DNA from: an uncultured Rikenellaceae bacterium
GTDB taxonomy: Bacteria > Bacteroidota > Bacteroidia > Bacteroidales > UBA932
NCBI GenBank assembly: GCA_937906485.1
Contig: CALCYB010000031.1
Coordinates: 1 to 35,302, forward strand
Direction: 5' to 3'
Length of the DNA stretch: 35,302 nt
Numbering within the stretch: the first letter of the stretch is position 1; every line of letters begins with the position of its first letter. Below the pieces are notes generated by a model, which was not told the DNA's origin, did not search any database, and saw only the letters and a program-made list of their open reading frames with translations. Position numbers and translations under genes: made by a program. Shown here in pieces: positions 1-7,555 of the stretch.

Positions 1-336
1 TCGCATCAGCAGCTGGCTGACCTGTGTGGAGAATCGCTGCTGCAGGACGGTGATGCGCAGGTCGGAACCGGCAGGCGTTGTACGCTTGAGGAGCAGGGCA
101 CTGCCTCGAAAGCCGGACAGGCATCCCAGTGCTGCGAAAAGGAGCAGGATTTTGATTTTTCTGGCCGTCTGCTTGCGTGGACGAATGCCCAGTACAACGG
201 CAGCGAGCAGTCCTGTTGCCCAGAATGCCCGGCTGGAGCCGGCATCAGGGAAGCATTTGATCAGCAGGAGATCCGTGCCGACCCAGATGATGGCATACCA
301 CAATAGTGGGGGAAGGTTGATGCGTTGGGGTTTCAT
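1..336 (-). CDS. Multi-pass membrane protein, N-terminal part (possibly ComEC/Rec2-like)
   Basis: An open frame of 112 codons runs from an ATG at 336 off the left edge without a stop; an in-frame TGA at 364-366 limits any upstream extension. The translation starts MKPQRINLPPLLWYAIIW and holds three hydrophobic stretches (about residues 10-27, 40-52 and 61-76), then a more polar segment with ITVLQQRFSTQVSQLLMR. Such a short N-terminal helical cluster followed by an amphipathic RFS..VSQLLMR segment is compatible with the start of a ComEC/Rec2 DNA-uptake channel, but no diagnostic motif is inside the window. It is divergent from the acetate kinase operon. The identity as a membrane protein is well supported; the ComEC name is a weak inference. 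Confidence 0.55.
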   Translation of the reverse strand, partial: MKPQRINLPPLLWYAIIWVGTDLLLIKCFPDAGSSRAFWATGLLAAVVLGIRPRKQTARKIKILLLFAALGCLSGFRGSALLLKRTTPAGSDLRITVLQQRFSTQVSQLLMR

Positions 337-394
337 TGTGATTTTTGGGGAAGGTACTGGATTTCAGGAATACTACATGGAATTCTGATAAATT

Positions 395-426
395 TTTGGA
401 CTTGGAGCCTAAGATTTGTATATTTG
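395..426 (+). promoter_or_regulatory. Bacteroidota-type promoter of the ackA-ptb-buk operon
   Basis: TTTG at 395-398, a 20-base spacer and TATATTTG at 419-426 match the Bacteroides consensus (TTTG, 19-21 bases, TAnnTTTG) exactly. Transcription would start near 432, leaving a leader of about 40 bases before the ATG at 473. Confidence 0.7.
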
Positions 427-472
427 CAAGATAAGTGTGAGTTTTAAAAAATAATTTAAAATATAGATTCAG

Positions 473-1678
473 ATGATTATTCTTGTATTGAATTGCGGAA
501 GTTCTTCATTGAAGTACCAAGTACTGGATATGAAGGGTGACAACGATTACGATCTGTTGGCAAAAGGTCTGGTTGAACGTATCGGTTTGGACATGGGGGC
601 AGTGTCCCATCGTGCTACCGGAAAAGATAAATATGAGTTTGAAAGACCGATTCCTTCCCACACTGAAGGGATCAAAGCCGTATTGGATCTGTTGGTGGAT
701 GCCCAATGGGGCGTTCTTGCGTCCTTGAGTCAAATCCAGGCTGTGGGACACCGCGTTGCTCACGGTGGTGAAACTTTCCCGGTTTCCCGCCTGGTGGATG
801 AACAAGTCATCAAAGGCATTGAAGACCTTTGTGAACTGGCCCCGTTGCACAATCCTGCCAACTTGCTGGGTATCCGTGCTGTCGAACACCTGATGCCGGA
901 AATTCCCCAGGTCGCCGTATTTGATACCTCTTTCCATCAAACCATGCCGGATTATGCGTACATGTATGCTATTCCTTACAAATTCTACGACAAATACAAG
1001 ATCCGTCGTTACGGTTTCCACGGTACCAGCCATAAATTCGTAGCCGAAAAAGGTTGTGCTTTGGCCGGTCTGGATTTCAACAACAGCAAGGTGGTGACCT
1101 GCCACTTGGGGAACGGTGGTTCGGTAACAGCTGTGCTGAACGGAAAATCTGTGGATACCTCCATGGGCTTTACCCCGATGGAAGGGGTGATCATGGGTAC
1201 CCGTGCCGGTAATGTGGATGCCGGACTGGTGACCTTCCTGCAGGAAAAAGAAGGTATGGATGCGCATGCCATCAATACCCTGCTGAACAAGAAGAGCGGT
1301 TTCCTGGGTGTGTCGGAATTGTCTTCTGACAGCCGGGACTTGGTGAAAGCTGCATCTGAAGGCAACGAAAAGGCACACCTGGTACAGCAGATGTTCTATT
1401 ATGGTGTCAAGAAGTACATCGGAGCATATGCCGCAGCAATGGGTGGCCTGGATCTGATCGTCTTTACCGGGGGTATCGGTGAAAACGATTTCCTGACCCG
1501 TCGCGAAGTCTGCAAGGGCTTGGAATTCCTGGGTGTGGAATTTGACGAAGGGGTGAACGAAGGACTCCGTGGTCAGGATACCATCATTTCAAAAGCGGCA
1601 TCCCGCGTGAAAGTTGCTTTGATCACCACCAACGAAGAACTGGTGATTGCCCGTGAAACCAAACACCTGGTCAAATAA
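473..1678 (+). CDS. ackA: Acetate kinase
   Basis: Converts acetyl phosphate and ADP to acetate and ATP, the energy-yielding last step of acetate fermentation in the cytoplasm. The 401-residue length is normal. It starts with the ASKHA phosphate-binding strand MIILVLNCGSSSLKYQ (Asn7) and carries the family's active-site residues at the expected places: Arg94 in GHRVAHGG, Asp151 in FDTSFHQTMP, His183 in YGFHGTSHK, HLGNGGS near 211-217, Arg244 in GTRAGN, and a C-terminal TTNEE glutamate. It is the first gene of an operon, 41 bases ahead of phosphate butyryltransferase. A phosphotransacetylase (pta), the usual partner, is not in the window. Propionate kinase is a close relative and some propionyl activity is possible, but the sequence is a clear AckA. 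Confidence 0.95.
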   Translation: MIILVLNCGSSSLKYQVLDMKGDNDYDLLAKGLVERIGLDMGAVSHRATGKDKYEFERPIPSHTEGIKAVLDLLVDAQWGVLASLSQIQAVGHRVAHGGETFPVSRLVDEQVIKGIEDLCELAPLHNPANLLGIRAVEHLMPEIPQVAVFDTSFHQTMPDYAYMYAIPYKFYDKYKIRRYGFHGTSHKFVAEKGCALAGLDFNNSKVVTCHLGNGGSVTAVLNGKSVDTSMGFTPMEGVIMGTRAGNVDAGLVTFLQEKEGMDAHAINTLLNKKSGFLGVSELSSDSRDLVKAASEGNEKAHLVQQMFYYGVKKYIGAYAAAMGGLDLIVFTGGIGENDFLTRREVCKGLEFLGVEFDEGVNEGLRGQDTIISKAASRVKVALITTNEELVIARETKHLVK

Positions 1679-1719
1679 TTTTCCTTGAAACAGTATCAAT
1701 TACAATAAACACATAACCT

Positions 1720-2625
1720 ATGATTACAACATTTGAAGAAATCTTTGAACAATTGCGTTCAAAAACCAAAAAGAGACTGGTAGCGGCTTGGGCCGTTGAT
1801 GATCACACCATTCAAGCTGCGTACAAAGCCGTTGAATTGGGTATTGTAGATGCAACATTGGTCGGAGATGAAAACATGATCAAGGCGGTTTGCGAAGCTG
1901 AAAAGATTGACATGTCCGTTTTTAAAATCGTTAACGTAACCGAAGAATTGAAGGCGATTTCTACGGCTGTTGATCTGATCAACTCCGGTGAAGGGGATAT
2001 CCTGATGAAAGGTCTTTGCTCTACCGACAAATACATGCGCGGCATCCTGAACAAAGACCGTGGTCTGCTCCCTCCCAAGGCTGTGCTTTCACACGTAGCG
2101 GTAATGCGTAATCCTAACTATCACAAAATGTTGGTGATCAGCGATATGGCTGTTATTCCCGCACCCGATTTGAAACAAAAACAAGCCATTGCCAAATATT
2201 TGGTAAACACGGCTAAGGCATTGGGTATCGCCCAACCGAAACTGGCGATCATCGCAGCTACTGAACAAATGCTTCCCGGTATGCAAGCTTGTATCGATGC
2301 AGCGTTGTTGGCAAAAATGGTGGATCGTGGTCAGATCGGAGGCTGCGTAGCTGACGGTCCTTTGGCATTGGACGTAGCCATCTCCAAAGAAGCTGCCGGC
2401 ATCAAGAAACTCAAGAGCGAAGTGGCCGGTGATGCAGACTGCTTGTTGTTCCCGAACATCGAATCGGCAAACGTATTCTACAAAGTGAATACACAAATGT
2501 GCCAAGGCGTGCGTCAAGCTGCTATCGTAGCTGGTGCGAAAGCTCCTTGCGTGTTGTCAAGCCGCGCCGACAGCATCGACACCAAATTGAATTCCATTGC
2601 ATTGGCTGCATTAACTGCAAAATAA
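1720..2625 (+). CDS. ptb: Phosphate butyryltransferase
   Basis: Exchanges CoA for phosphate on butyryl-CoA, giving butyryl phosphate for the kinase encoded next. The 301 residues match the family's length, and the opening ITTFEEIFEQLRSKTKKRLVA, the GIVDATLVGDE segment and ILMKGLCSTDKYMRGIL resemble Ptb of butyrate-forming anaerobes rather than the longer Pta. It lies 41 bases after ackA and 9 bases before butyrate kinase, so all three are almost certainly co-transcribed. Family members often accept other short or branched acyl-CoAs. With no pta nearby, this enzyme might also supply acetyl phosphate or branched acyl phosphates; that is inference. The start is the only reasonable ATG, preceded by an A-rich stretch. 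Confidence 0.93.
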   Translation: MITTFEEIFEQLRSKTKKRLVAAWAVDDHTIQAAYKAVELGIVDATLVGDENMIKAVCEAEKIDMSVFKIVNVTEELKAISTAVDLINSGEGDILMKGLCSTDKYMRGILNKDRGLLPPKAVLSHVAVMRNPNYHKMLVISDMAVIPAPDLKQKQAIAKYLVNTAKALGIAQPKLAIIAATEQMLPGMQACIDAALLAKMVDRGQIGGCVADGPLALDVAISKEAAGIKKLKSEVAGDADCLLFPNIESANVFYKVNTQMCQGVRQAAIVAGAKAPCVLSSRADSIDTKLNSIALAALTAK

Positions 2626-2634
2626 TCCAACGAC

Positions 2635-3699
2635 ATGAAGTACATTCTTGCCATCAATCCGGGTTCAACTTCTACAAAAATTGCCATTTTTGAAAACGGC
2701 AAGGAGTTGTTCACCAAGACCCTGCGTCACTCTTCTGAAGAATTGGCCCCTTATCCTGCAGTAATCGACCAATATGATTTCCGGAAAGAAGCGATTTTGG
2801 TTGCCTTGAAAGAACATCAGATCGAAGTTTCCGACTTGGCGGCAGTTGTTGGCCGTGGCGGTTTGCTGCGACCGATTCCTTCCGGCGTTTATGAAGTCAA
2901 TGAGACCATGATTGCCGATCTCCGTTCTGCCCAATATGGTGAACATGCCAGCAACTTGGGGGGGATCATTGCCAATGCATTGGCCAAAGAGGCCGGATGC
3001 AAGGCTTACATCGCTGATCCGGTAGTCGTTGACGAATTGGAAGATGTTGCTCGGATTTCCGGACACCCGAAATTCCCGCGCATTTCCATTTTCCATGCGT
3101 TGAACCAAAAAGCCATTGCAAAACAGTTTGCCCGGGAACAAGGAAAGGCCTATGAAGACCTGAACCTGATCGTTGTCCATATGGGCGGTGGCGTTTCTGT
3201 GGGGACACACAAGGCCGGTCTGGTCATTGATGTGAACAATGCGTTGAATGGAGAAGGTCCTTTCAGCCCGGAACGCTCCGGTACTCTGCCGGCTTATGCT
3301 TTGGCGCAAGCCTGCTTCTCCGGTGAATATACTTTGCCGGAAATCAAGGCGATGATTGCTGGAAAAGGCGGTCTGGTGGCACACTTGGGCACCAACTCAT
3401 TTCTGGAAATTGAAAAACGAGAAGAGGCAGGCGATCCTGAAGCCATTTTCTTCACCGAAGCCTACGTGTACAACGTGGCCAAATATATCGGGGCTGCGTC
3501 CACCGTTTTGTGTGGTAAAGTTGATGCTATCCTGATTACCGGTGGGATTGCTTACGGTAAGAAATTGTGTGAATCCATCAAGGAACGTGTCGGTTTCATT
3601 GCTCCGGTTTATGTTTATCCTGGGGAAGATGAAATGGCGGCCTTGGCAGGAAATGCACAAGCCGTACTGGACGGAACAGAAGCACCGAAAAACTATTAA
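2635..3699 (+). CDS. buk: Butyrate kinase
   Basis: Transfers phosphate from butyryl phosphate to ADP, releasing butyrate and ATP. The 354 residues are typical of Buk and belong to the same ASKHA superfamily as AckA: phosphate-1 strand YILAINPGSTSTKIAIF at the N-terminus, GRGGLLRPIPSGVYEVN, VVHMGGGVSVGTHK, NALNGEGPFSPERSG, and the adenosine motif ILITGGIAYGK near the end. It starts 9 bases after ptb and is the last gene of the operon, followed at once by a strong hairpin. Branched-chain (isobutyrate/isovalerate) kinase activity is an alternative or additional role that sequence alone cannot exclude. Confidence 0.94.
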   Translation: MKYILAINPGSTSTKIAIFENGKELFTKTLRHSSEELAPYPAVIDQYDFRKEAILVALKEHQIEVSDLAAVVGRGGLLRPIPSGVYEVNETMIADLRSAQYGEHASNLGGIIANALAKEAGCKAYIADPVVVDELEDVARISGHPKFPRISIFHALNQKAIAKQFAREQGKAYEDLNLIVVHMGGGVSVGTHKAGLVIDVNNALNGEGPFSPERSGTLPAYALAQACFSGEYTLPEIKAMIAGKGGLVAHLGTNSFLEIEKREEAGDPEAIFFTEAYVYNVAKYIGAASTVLCGKVDAILITGGIAYGKKLCESIKERVGFIAPVYVYPGEDEMAALAGNAQAVLDGTEAPKNY

Positions 3700-3726
3700 T
3701 GGATTTGCCTTGCGGCATTGATGATC

Positions 3727-3760
3727 ATAGCCCGACAGCAATTGCTGCCGGGCTATTTGT
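3727..3760 (+). terminator. Hairpin terminator between convergent buk and patatin genes
   Basis: ATAGCCCGACAGCA at 3727-3740 pairs with TGCTGCCGGGCTAT at 3743-3756 over 14 positions with one mismatch, followed by TTTGT. The symmetric stem lies between two convergent stop codons (3699 and 3772) and can serve both strands. Confidence 0.75.
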
Positions 3761-3771
3761 ATCTTAGGCGG

Positions 3772-4560
3772 TTATTGGCGCAGCCGTTGCAGGTCAATGA
3801 CGCCGCTGTCGATGTCCCGTTTGATGTCCTGGTAGCCGATATCAAAGATGGTCAGGGCTTGTTCCAGATCGAACATGCCGTAATTGAGTGCTTCTTCTAT
3901 TTCAATGAGGATGTCGCAGGCCGCTTTGTCATGCAGGGTGTTCGCTTTGGAAATGTATTGGTAGGATCGCTCTGCGATGAACTTGATGTTTTCCTTGTAT
4001 TCGCTGACCAGAGGGCTGACATTGACACCGATGACCATGTCGCATTCCTGCCGGATGACCGACACCGGGAAGTTTTTGAACAGGCCGCCATCCAGGTAGT
4101 GGATGCCGTCTATCACAATGGGTTCAAAGAAAATGGGAACGCAGCAGGAGGCCATGACTCGGGGTGCGAGTTCACCATGTTCAAAAACATGGTAAGTGCC
4201 ATGGTCAAAATCGGTGGCCACGACGCGAAGCGGGATTTTCAACTCTTCGAACTCCTGGACCGGAAGTGTCTTCTGCAGGAATTCGATGGTTGCCTGGGGA
4301 GAGAACAATCCTGCACGAAACAGGGAGAATTTCATGAAGTCCTTGCGGTCATGTTTCAAAAATTCTTCGCAGATTTGTCTGGGAGGGATTCCCGCCGCAT
4401 AAAAAGCACCGACAATGGCTCCGGCACTGGTGCCGGCAATGATGTCTGGAACGATGCCTGCTTCTTCCAGGGCATGAAGGACTCCGGCATGGGCAAATCC
4501 TTTGGCACCACCACCGCTGAGGGCGAGGCCGATTCTGTATTTTTTCTTCGTTTTCATCAT
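3772..4560 (-). CDS. Patatin-like phospholipase (RssA/YchK type)
   Basis: A predicted serine lipase/acyl hydrolase of the small bacterial patatin family. From the ATG at 4560 it has 262 residues: IGLALSGGGAKGFAHAGV (oxyanion-hole glycines and the start of the fold), nucleophile Ser45 in GTSAGA, and Asp157 in YLDGGLFKNFPV completing the Ser-Asp dyad. There is no signal peptide, so it is probably cytoplasmic. The reading frame stays open upstream to 4641, but family proteins begin at MKTKKKYRIGLALSGG, so the tandem ATGs at 4560 and 4557 are preferred. It is divergent from the MATE gene with only about 34 bases between start codons and overlapping promoter elements. The substrate is unknown. Confidence 0.9.
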   Translation of the reverse strand: MMKTKKKYRIGLALSGGGAKGFAHAGVLHALEEAGIVPDIIAGTSAGAIVGAFYAAGIPPRQICEEFLKHDRKDFMKFSLFRAGLFSPQATIEFLQKTLPVQEFEELKIPLRVVATDFDHGTYHVFEHGELAPRVMASCCVPIFFEPIVIDGIHYLDGGLFKNFPVSVIRQECDMVIGVNVSPLVSEYKENIKFIAERSYQYISKANTLHDKAACDILIEIEEALNYGMFDLEQALTIFDIGYQDIKRDIDSGVIDLQRLRQ

Positions 4561-4562
4561 GC

Positions 4563-4570
4563 CAAAAATA
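4563..4570 (-). promoter_or_regulatory. -7 element for the patatin-like gene
   Basis: On the minus strand this reads TATTTTTG, a full TAnnTTTG match. It ends only two bases before the ATG at 4560, so the message would be leaderless or nearly so. No good -33 TTTG is seen at the usual distance. Confidence 0.45.
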
Positions 4571-4582
4571 CTGAAAAAATCA

Positions 4583-4590
4583 TACCTTTG
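4583..4590 (+). promoter_or_regulatory. -7 element for the MATE transporter gene
   Basis: TACCTTTG is a full TAnnTTTG match, four bases before the preferred ATG at 4595, again suggesting a leaderless message. Its -33 region would fall on the opposing -7 element at 4563-4570. No clear -33 TTTG is present. Confidence 0.45.
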
Positions 4591-4594
4591 TGCC

Positions 4595-5938
4595 ATGAGT
4601 GGCAAAATTCCTTCAGAACTTGGAACCGAAAAGGTAGGCAAACTGCTTCGTCAGTCCGCGGTTCCCGCCATTATTGCAATGACGGCCTCTTCTCTGTACA
4701 ACATGGTGGACAGTATTTTTATCGGCCAGGGGGTCGGTCCCTATGCGATTTCGGGGCTTGCGCTGACCTTCCCGCTGATGAACCTGGCGGCAGCATTCGG
4801 GACCTTGGTCGGTGTCGGGGCTTCTACCCTGTTGTCCGTACTGCTGGGACAAAAAAATTACGAAGTGGCCCGGCGTGTGCTCGGAAATGTGGTTATCCTG
4901 AATGTGATCATCGGTTCTGTCTTTTCTGCATTGGCGTTGATTTTTCTGGACCCGATCCTGTATTTCTTCGGGGCCAGTGAACAGACCATCTCCTATGCTC
5001 GGGATTACATGGTCATCATCCTGATAGGGAACATCATTACCCATATTTATTTCGGGTTGAACTCGCTGCTACGTTCATCGGGACATCCGAAACAGGCCAT
5101 GGCTGCGACCATCCTGACCGTGTTGCTGAATGCGGTTCTTGACCCGATCTTCATCTTTGGCCTGGATTGGGGAATTCGTGGTGCGGCGATTGCTACGGTA
5201 CTGGCCCAATGTGTGTCTTTGGCCTGGATTGTCCACCGTTTTTTGAACCGTCAGGAGTTGATCCATTTTGAAAAAGGACAGTTCCGCCTGGATTGGCAAA
5301 TTGCCAAGAAATCCCTGTCGATCGGTCTTGCTCCCTTTCTGATGAATTTTGTTTCTTGTTTTATTGTCATCTTTTTGAATCAGAGCCTGAAAAAATATGG
5401 CGGAGACCTGGCTATCGGGGCATACGGTATTGTGAACCGTGTCTCCTTCCTGTTTCTGATGATCTGTATGGGGCTGACTCAAGGTATGCAGCCGATTGCC
5501 GGTTATAATTTCGGTGCCAAACAGTATGATCGGGTAAAAGAGGTACTCCGAAAGACAATCGGTTATGCGGTGATGGTAATGTGTCTCGGTTTTGTGGTGT
5601 GTGAACTTTTCCCGGTTACGGTCGTTTCCATTTTTACCAATGACGAGCAGCTGCTCCAGAATGCGGCGGTCGGTCTGCGGGTGGTGATGATGGCCTTTCC
5701 GCTGGTGGGTGTGCAGGTGGTCATTTCCAACTTCTTCCAGAGTCTGGGATTTGCCGGCAGGGCTATCTTTCTGTCCTTGTCCCGTCAGTTGCTCTTTCTG
5801 TTGCCGGCTTTGATTGCTCTCCCCTTGATTTATGGAATTCAAGGGGTCTGGATGTCCCTGCCGGTATCGGATGCTATTTCCTGTGTTGTGGCAGTTGTCC
5901 TGCTGCTCCGTTTTATGAAGAGCTTTAAACCCGAATAA
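4595..5938 (+). CDS. MATE family efflux transporter
   Basis: A 447-residue inner-membrane protein with about twelve hydrophobic helices, the standard MATE length. The conserved opening LGTEKVGKLLRQSAVPAIIAMTASSLYNMVDSIFIG matches the bacterial MATE (DinF/NorM-like) pattern, and a second copy of the fold begins around KKSLSIGLAPFLMNFV. It should export cationic compounds or metabolites using a Na+ or H+ gradient; the substrate cannot be read from the sequence. The start at 4595 is chosen because the conserved N-terminus begins there; the frame is open upstream to 4502, but that part overlaps the patatin gene and looks unrelated. One base separates its stop from the next gene, so the two are co-transcribed. 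Confidence 0.93.
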   Translation: MSGKIPSELGTEKVGKLLRQSAVPAIIAMTASSLYNMVDSIFIGQGVGPYAISGLALTFPLMNLAAAFGTLVGVGASTLLSVLLGQKNYEVARRVLGNVVILNVIIGSVFSALALIFLDPILYFFGASEQTISYARDYMVIILIGNIITHIYFGLNSLLRSSGHPKQAMAATILTVLLNAVLDPIFIFGLDWGIRGAAIATVLAQCVSLAWIVHRFLNRQELIHFEKGQFRLDWQIAKKSLSIGLAPFLMNFVSCFIVIFLNQSLKKYGGDLAIGAYGIVNRVSFLFLMICMGLTQGMQPIAGYNFGAKQYDRVKEVLRKTIGYAVMVMCLGFVVCELFPVTVVSIFTNDEQLLQNAAVGLRVVMMAFPLVGVQVVISNFFQSLGFAGRAIFLSLSRQLLFLLPALIALPLIYGIQGVWMSLPVSDAISCVVAVVLLLRFMKSFKPE

Positions 5939-5939
5939 G

Positions 5940-6545
5940 ATGAAAACCAAATCTTGTATTTGCATTGGACGTGAATTGGGTGCCGGGGGTAGGGAGGTGG
6001 CCCGCCTGTTGTCTGAACGTCTGTCCATTCCGGTCTATGACAAAGAATTGCTGACTCGCGCTTCGGTGGAGAGTGGTGTGGCTCCCGAATTCTTTGAACA
6101 GAAGGACGAGCAGAGTTTTCTGACCACACTCCGGGCACTTTTTCTGGGGAACGTGGCAGGACAAGGTTCTGTTTCGGTATTGTCGGAGGACCAGCTCTTC
6201 CAATGGCAGAGTGAGGCAATCCGTAGCATTGCCAATGAGGGACCGGCCATCTTTTTGGGCCGGTGTGCAGATTATGTCCTGCGCGATCGGAATGATGTGC
6301 TGACCGTCTTTCTGACGGCCAGTTGTGAGGACCGTGTCGCCCGACTGGTGGCTTCTTTGGGAATTACCGAGAAGGAAGCCTTGGAGTGCATAGAAAAAGG
6401 AGACCGGAAAAGGGCCTCCTATTATAATTTCTATACGTTCAAGAAATGGGGCGCTGCCGCATCCTATGATTTGTGTCTGAATACCTCCTTTATGGGGGTG
6501 GATCGGGCGGCGGATCTGATCGTCAGCCTGGTGGAAAACCGGTAG
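5940..6545 (+). CDS. Cytidylate kinase-like family protein
   Basis: A 201-residue P-loop protein of the cytidylate-kinase-like family (Cytidylate_kin2). The nucleotide-binding loop is ICIGRELGAGGREVARLL (residues 7-24): GRELGAGG replaces the classical GxxxxGK[ST] loop of true Cmk, as is usual for this family. A NMP-kinase-like central region (LSIPVYDKELL) and a lid-like segment (GDRKRASYYNFYTFKKWG) follow. The true substrate of the family is not known, and CMP kinase activity should not be assumed. It starts one base after the MATE stop codon, and its own stop codon abuts the stop of the convergent FKBP gene, with no intergenic base between them. Confidence 0.85.
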   Translation: MKTKSCICIGRELGAGGREVARLLSERLSIPVYDKELLTRASVESGVAPEFFEQKDEQSFLTTLRALFLGNVAGQGSVSVLSEDQLFQWQSEAIRSIANEGPAIFLGRCADYVLRDRNDVLTVFLTASCEDRVARLVASLGITEKEALECIEKGDRKRASYYNFYTFKKWGAAASYDLCLNTSFMGVDRAADLIVSLVENR

Positions 6546-7544
6546 TTAGTTTTTCGGGTTAATCCATATTTCGAAGAAGAGGGGCTCCCATGCCGGAACA
6601 CCTCCGGTGGATGCCTGGCTGGTGCTGCCATATCCCCAATCTGATGAGAAGAAGGTGATGGCGCGTTCTCCGAAGTTCATTCCGTGAACAGCACGGGTAA
6701 AGCCGTCAACCAATTCGCTATCTTCAAGCATCCTATCCAAAGAGTCGCGGTAAGTGACGCCCAAGGTGGTGTAGTTGTTGTCACTGCCCGAATAGAAGCC
6801 GTAGCGTTTTGCGGTATCAGCAATGTTGGTGTCAAAGACTTTTCCTGAGAGGTAGCGGCCGACGTAGCGGAGTTGTACTTCCACGTTGTCCGGAATGGTG
6901 TCGTTGCTGGTGGTCAAACGTTTGAAATAAAAGCCTTTTGCCAGGGAATCCATGTTTTCGTAGTAGTCGTAGGAAAACTTCTGCAGTCGGTTGTATTCGT
7001 ACTGCTGGCGGTTGCGGATCATGCTGTCCAGCTGTACGTCGTAGATGATGATGGATTCACTGCCGGAAGCGGTGATGTTCTCATTGGCATTTTCGGAAGC
7101 CAACCAGGGGGGAATAATACCCCGGCTTGCGCCACCAATGCGGATGCTGCGTAACAATTCTTCCAGTCCGTCGTTCACACCGCCTTCTCCAATCTTCCAC
7201 AGGTGTCTGCCGTAGTAGTGGTTGGGAGCATAGGTACCCATGGCTTGTGCGGTGGATTCATAAGAACTTTCCAGAATGATGTCGCCCATGGAGCGTACTT
7301 CATAGTTCACCAGAACGTAACAGCTATCCTGGATGATGAAGTCTCCGGTCCCGCTCTTGAGGGGGATGATGTACATGCCGGATGCAGTCGGTTGGTATTG
7401 GTCACCGTAGTTGACTTTAATGTAGGCCTCCAGCAGACGGCGCTGTACGTGTTCTTCGCTTTCGGACTGCTCTTCGGCGCAACCGGTAAACATTGCCGCA
7501 AGGGTCATCAGTGTGAATAAGCTGAGTAAGTGCTTGTAGGTCAT
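6546..7544 (-). CDS. Lipoprotein with two FKBP-like peptidyl-prolyl isomerase domains
   Basis: A 332-residue protein with a lipoprotein signal peptide (FTGC, lipidated Cys22). Two FKBP-like domains follow. The first, about 55-175, is degenerate: VLVNYEVRSMGDIILESS lacks the canonical FD pair. The second, about 205-330, keeps VQLRYVGRYLSGKVFDTN, an LVDGF site (Phe where FKBPs usually have Trp), the M..GE motif, WGYG and a final LFFEIWI strand, with an enlarged loop between FDT and LVDGF. It probably assists folding of envelope proteins in the periplasm. It is the last gene of a DHH-lipoprotein-lipoprotein operon, 11 bases after its neighbour. It could be an inactive chaperone rather than an isomerase. 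Confidence 0.8.
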   Translation of the reverse strand: MTYKHLLSLFTLMTLAAMFTGCAEEQSESEEHVQRRLLEAYIKVNYGDQYQPTASGMYIIPLKSGTGDFIIQDSCYVLVNYEVRSMGDIILESSYESTAQAMGTYAPNHYYGRHLWKIGEGGVNDGLEELLRSIRIGGASRGIIPPWLASENANENITASGSESIIIYDVQLDSMIRNRQQYEYNRLQKFSYDYYENMDSLAKGFYFKRLTTSNDTIPDNVEVQLRYVGRYLSGKVFDTNIADTAKRYGFYSGSDNNYTTLGVTYRDSLDRMLEDSELVDGFTRAVHGMNFGERAITFFSSDWGYGSTSQASTGGVPAWEPLFFEIWINPKN

Positions 7545-7555
7545 ATTTTTCTGTT

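Noticed and set aside
26..388. A 120-codon plus-strand frame at the left edge
   Set aside because: It is antisense to the membrane-protein frame 1-336 and very rich in Arg and Ser; the minus strand gives a sensible helical membrane protein.
506..1378. A 290-codon open frame on the minus strand opposite ackA
   Set aside because: It lies wholly inside a clear acetate kinase gene, is rich in His, Phe and Gln in the way antisense frames are, and shows no family motif.
4502..4594. N-terminal extension of the MATE transporter to 4502
   Set aside because: The extra 31 residues overlap the patatin gene and are not part of the conserved MATE start.
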